Source: CAIVPM01 sp049242885
GTDB lineage: Bacteria; Bacteroidota; Bacteroidia; Chitinophagales; Chitinophagaceae
Length of the DNA: 9,227 nt
Assembly (NCBI GenBank): GCA_049242885.1
Contig: JBMLOQ010000020.1
Span: 1 to 9,227, forward strand
Direction: 5' to 3'
How positions within the stretch are numbered: position 1 is the first letter of the stretch; the number at the start of each line of letters is the position of its first letter. The notes below the pieces were generated by a model, which saw only the letters and a list, made by a program, of their open reading frames with translations, was not told the origin of the DNA and searched no databases. The position numbers were made by a program, and so were the translations under genes. Shown in pieces: positions 6,888-9,227 of this stretch.

Positions 6888-7916
6888 ATGAATAAACATA
6901 TTTTTTCTCAAAAATCTACAGGTTTAGGCGGTGGTGGTTTTATTGCTGCAGGAAGTAAAGGTTTAGCAATTGGTATTGATATTGGAGGCACTAATACTGT
7001 TTTTGGGGTTGTTGATCACAGGGGAGATATTCAATACAGAGGAGCTATTAGCACACGTAAGCATGAAAATGTAAATGATTATATTGATGAATTATACCAT
7101 GCTATATTGCCAGCAATAGAGCAAGTTGGTGGTAAAGAAATGATAAAAGGTATAGGTATTGGTGCACCTAATGGTAACTATTATAAAGGCACTATAGAAT
7201 ATGCTCCCAATTTAAAATGGAAAGGTGTAGTGCCAATGGCAGCATTGATGTCTGCCAAGTTTGAATTGCCTGCTGCTCTTACAAATGATGCTAATGCAGC
7301 AGCTGTTGGAGAAAGTATTTATGGGGCTGCTAGAGGAATGAAAGATTTTATAATGATTACACTAGGTACTGGTGTTGGCAGTGGGATAGTTGCTAATGGA
7401 AATTTAATTTTAGGACATGATGGGTTTGCTGGTGAATTAGGACATACTATTTCAATACCAGATGGAAGATTACATTGGGGTACTGGTGCCAAAGGAAGTT
7501 TGGAGGCTTATTGCAGTGCAACTGGTGTAAGGCTAACTGCTATAGAAATGTTGCAGCATTATGCAGGTAAAGATTCATTGCTACGTAATTATGCTACAGA
7601 AGAAATTGATAGTAGGGTGGTTTATGACTGTGCTGTACAAGGTGATGAAATTGCAAACGAAGTATACAATTTTACTGGGAAAATTTTAGGTCAATCCTTA
7701 GCTAACTTTATAATGTTTTCTTCACCCGAAGCTATAATACTTTTTGGTGGTTTATGCAAAGCTGGAGATTTGTTAATGAAGCCAACAAAGGCTCATATGG
7801 AAGCTAATTTATTGCCTATTTTTCAAAATAAAGTAAAACTTATTTTTAGCGAATTAAAAGAAGCCGATGCTGCTGTTTTAGGTGCAAGTGCTTTGGTTTG
7901 GGAAATGAAGGGATAA
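6888..7916 (+). CDS. ROK-family sugar kinase (glucokinase-like)
   Basis: This 342-residue cytoplasmic protein probably phosphorylates a hexose with ATP. The phosphate-binding motif IGIDIGGTN spans 28-36 (D31, G33, G34). LTNDANAAAVGE (131-142) carries the catalytic Asp at 134. LGTGVGSGI (159-167) is the second phosphate motif. GELGH (182-186) supplies sugar-contacting E183 and H186, and a FGG element (286-288) belongs to the adenosine region. Two points are odd. A glycine-rich extension of about 25 residues precedes the core, with no alternative ATG before the kinase motif. The family zinc motif CxCGxxGC is absent: the corresponding stretch is HWGTGAKGS (196-204). The closeness to the transporter gene upstream suggests coupled uptake and phosphorylation. 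ROK proteins also include repressors, but there is no helix-turn-helix domain here, which favours a kinase. The specific sugar is not determined by the sequence. Confidence 0.88.
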   Translation: MNKHIFSQKSTGLGGGGFIAAGSKGLAIGIDIGGTNTVFGVVDHRGDIQYRGAISTRKHENVNDYIDELYHAILPAIEQVGGKEMIKGIGIGAPNGNYYKGTIEYAPNLKWKGVVPMAALMSAKFELPAALTNDANAAAVGESIYGAARGMKDFIMITLGTGVGSGIVANGNLILGHDGFAGELGHTISIPDGRLHWGTGAKGSLEAYCSATGVRLTAIEMLQHYAGKDSLLRNYATEEIDSRVVYDCAVQGDEIANEVYNFTGKILGQSLANFIMFSSPEAIILFGGLCKAGDLLMKPTKAHMEANLLPIFQNKVKLIFSELKEADAAVLGASALVWEMKG

Positions 7917-7936
7917 CAAAATAATTCAATTATTGC

Positions 7937-7979
7937 AATTGCTGCTTTTAGTAAATAAAACTAAAGCAGCAATTTTTTT
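7937..7979 (+). terminator. Rho-independent terminator after the ROK kinase gene
   Basis: AATTGCTGCTTT (7937-7948) pairs perfectly with AAAGCAGCAATT (7963-7974). Three further pairs (AGT/ACT) close a 7-base loop beyond a bulged T. A run of seven T's (7973-7979) follows. It begins 20 bases after the stop codon and closes the transporter-kinase unit. Confidence 0.88.
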
Positions 7980-7993
7980 ACAGCTAAACAATT

Positions 7994-8001
7994 TACATTT
8001 G
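7994..8001 (+). promoter_or_regulatory. -7 element of the yebC promoter
   Basis: TACATTTG is an exact TAnnTTTG match, 35 bases before the ATG at 8037 and just after the terminator. The -33 region falls in the terminator's T-tract (7973-7979), so the two signals seem to overlap and no clean TTTG can be assigned. Confidence 0.5.
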
Positions 8002-8036
8002 CATCCTTAATAAAAAAGAACGAATCACAACAATTT

Positions 8037-8759
8037 ATGGGAAGAATTTTTGAAGTAAGAAAAGCAACCATGTTTGCCCGTTGGGACAGAATGGCAAAAC
8101 AATTTACAAGAGTTGGAAAAGAAATTATAATTGCTGTAAAAGCTGGTGGTGCAGATCCTGCTACTAATCCAGCTTTAAGAAGATGTTATCAAAATGCCAA
8201 AAGTGTTGGTATGCCTAAAGATAGGGTAGAGGCTGCTATTAAAAGAGCTTTAGGAAAAGATACTTCAAACTTCGATGAAATTTTGTACGAAGGATATGGC
8301 CCTCATGGTGTAGCTATTTTAGTTGAAACTGCAACTGATAATCATGTAAGAACTGTAGCCAACGTAAAGGCTGCTTTTAATAAAGGTGGTGGAACTTTAG
8401 GCAATAATGGAAGTGTTAGCTTTCAGTTTAAAAAAATGGGTGTATTTAAGTTAAAGCCAGAAGGGTTAAATATTGATGACTTAGAGTTAGAATTAATTGA
8501 TTTTGGATTGGATGAAATGGGTGAAAGTAAAGATGATAATGATAATGATATCATTGTGTTACGTTGTGCTTTTGCCGATTTTGGTAACTTGCAAAAAGGA
8601 TTAGAAGATAAAAATATTGCAACCATTAGTGCAGAGTTAGAATGGATACCTACAACTACAGTTCCTGTAAATGATGCACAAGCTGAAGATGTGAGTAAGT
8701 TAATTGAACGTTTAGAACAAGATGAGGATGTAAATAAGGTTTTCCATAATATGGGGTAG
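8037..8759 (+). CDS. YebC/PmpR/TACO1-family protein
   Basis: The 240-residue cytoplasmic protein has full family length. The N-terminus (MGRIFEVRKATMFARW) is the Bacteroidota variant of the usual GHSKWANIKHRK start. It is followed by FTRVGKEI (23-30), GGADPATNP (37-45), MPKDRVEAAIKRA (59-71), the family signature YEGYGPHGVA (84-93), VETATDN (96-102) and GGGTLGNNGSVSFQF (117-131). The C-terminal domains include an acidic DDNDND loop (166-171) encoded by GATAAT repeats. Members have been described as transcriptional regulators and, more recently, as ribosome-associated translation factors (mitochondrial TACO1, and bacterial YebC proteins that relieve stalling at proline-rich stretches). Which role applies here cannot be told from sequence. 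The gene seems to have its own promoter, and no terminator separates it from the gene downstream. Confidence 0.95.
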   Translation: MGRIFEVRKATMFARWDRMAKQFTRVGKEIIIAVKAGGADPATNPALRRCYQNAKSVGMPKDRVEAAIKRALGKDTSNFDEILYEGYGPHGVAILVETATDNHVRTVANVKAAFNKGGGTLGNNGSVSFQFKKMGVFKLKPEGLNIDDLELELIDFGLDEMGESKDDNDNDIIVLRCAFADFGNLQKGLEDKNIATISAELEWIPTTTVPVNDAQAEDVSKLIERLEQDEDVNKVFHNMG

Positions 8760-8769
8760 AAGTATTTAA

Positions 8770-8777
8770 TATTTTTG
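8770..8777 (+). promoter_or_regulatory. Candidate -7 element before the DCC-family gene
   Basis: TATTTTTG matches TAnnTTTG exactly, 28 bases before the ATG at 8806. No good -33 element is visible at the expected distance, which falls inside the end of yebC. The downstream gene could also be reached by read-through from yebC, 46 bases away. Confidence 0.35.
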
Positions 8778-8805
8778 ATTTATTGAAGATTTATTTCATT
8801 CAATT

Positions 8806-9227
8806 ATGAATCAAATAGTGAACAATCAACCAATGAACAATCAACCAATCATATTATTCGATGGTGTTTGCAATTACTGCAATTGGATGGTTAATTTTGC
8901 TATAAAGCAAGATAAAAATGGAGTGCTAAAATTTGCTTCCTTGCAAAGTGACATTGGAATTGAAGTTAAAAAGAAATACCAAATTGACGATTCTATTGAT
9001 AGTTTAGTTTTTGTAGAAAACAATAAGGCTTTCACTTATGCAGCAGCAGCCATTGGCATTACAAAATATTTTAAGTATCCAGCAAAATTGATGTATCTCT
9101 TTCGTTTTGTGCCATCATTTATTTCAACACCAATATATAAATTTATTGCAAAAAATAGGTATAAATGGTTTGGTAAAAAAGATGAATGTACAATCCCATC
9201 TCCAGAAATTAGAAATAGATTTTTATA
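8806..9227 (+). CDS. DCC-family (DUF393) thiol-disulfide oxidoreductase-like protein, cut one base short of its stop
   Basis: The frame runs open from the ATG at 8806 for 140 codons and ends with TA at the window edge, so the next base very likely completes TAA or TAG and the protein is essentially whole. IILFDGVCNYC (residues 15-25) is the family's defining N-terminal motif, with D19 and the C22-x2-C25 pair. The C-terminal NRYKWFGKKDEC (117-128) and PSPEIRNRFL (131-140) are typical family endings. Members are small thioredoxin-like proteins presumed to act in thiol-disulfide exchange, but their partners are mostly unknown. The start is ambiguous: ATG 8806, GTG 8818 and ATG 8833 are in frame, and the last two head the copies of a 15-base tandem duplication. 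Starting at 8833 would still retain the whole DCC motif. No Shine-Dalgarno sequence helps the choice. Confidence 0.88.
   Translation, partial: MNQIVNNQPMNNQPIILFDGVCNYCNWMVNFAIKQDKNGVLKFASLQSDIGIEVKKKYQIDDSIDSLVFVENNKAFTYAAAAIGITKYFKYPAKLMYLFRFVPSFISTPIYKFIAKNRYKWFGKKDECTIPSPEIRNRFL
8819..8848 (+). repeat. 15-bp tandem duplication at the start of the DCC-family gene
   Basis: TGAACAATCAACCAA occurs twice in direct succession (8819-8833 and 8834-8848), in frame, so the protein reads NNQP-M-NNQP near its N-terminus. Each copy is preceded by a base that makes a start codon (GTG 8818, ATG 8833), so the duplication also copied a possible initiation site. Confidence 0.85.

Noticed and set aside
6933..6955. 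GFIAAG sequence shared by the ROK N-terminus (17-22) and transporter TM1 (29-34), with similar DNA
   Set aside because: Only about six residues match and the proteins are unrelated, so this is probably coincidence of Gly/Ala-rich coding.
8532..8553. GATAAT repeats and the 12-bp palindrome AATGATATCATT in yebC
   Set aside because: They fall inside the coding region for an acidic loop and are explained by Asp/Asn codons.
8423..8626. Minus-strand open frame inside yebC
   Set aside because: Serine/asparagine-rich shadow of the acidic YebC coding strand.

Overview
The window comes from an AT-rich bacterium of the phylum Bacteroidota, most likely a Chitinophagales/Sphingobacteriales-type lineage. 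Four things point there. LpxC and FabZ are fused in one protein. Promoter-like sites match the Bacteroidota TAnnTTTG -7 element. No gene has an obvious Shine-Dalgarno sequence. The YebC and sugar-transporter proteins are of the Bacteroidota type. The assignment rests on recognition of sequence types, not on a search.

Layout: one long gene on the minus strand (29-3145) encodes an exported protein with two amidohydrolase domains in tandem. A 357-bp divergent intergenic region follows. Everything to its right is on the plus strand: lpxC-fabZ (3503-4915) closed by a strong hairpin terminator; a two-gene unit of an oversized FucP/GluP-type sugar transporter (5025-6851) and a ROK sugar kinase (6888-7916), closed by a second terminator; a YebC/TACO1-family gene (8037-8759); and a DCC-family (DUF393) thiol-disulfide oxidoreductase-like gene (8806 to the right edge), complete except for the last base of its stop codon.

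Working together: the transporter and ROK kinase form a plausible uptake-and-phosphorylation pair for a hexose. LpxC-FabZ supplies lipid A and fatty acid synthesis. The other genes are housekeeping or peripheral, with no evident functional link to their neighbours.

I see no mobile element, CRISPR array, tRNA, rRNA or defence system, and no clearly new multi-gene system. The most unusual content is at protein level. The transporter carries an inserted membrane hairpin with a duplicated coiled-coil motif, two further hydrophobic segments, and changes at the residues used for proton coupling in E. coli FucP. The ROK kinase has lost the family's zinc-binding cysteines. The amidohydrolase has a degenerate first active site. 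Two A8 tracts lie exactly in the LpxC-FabZ linker.
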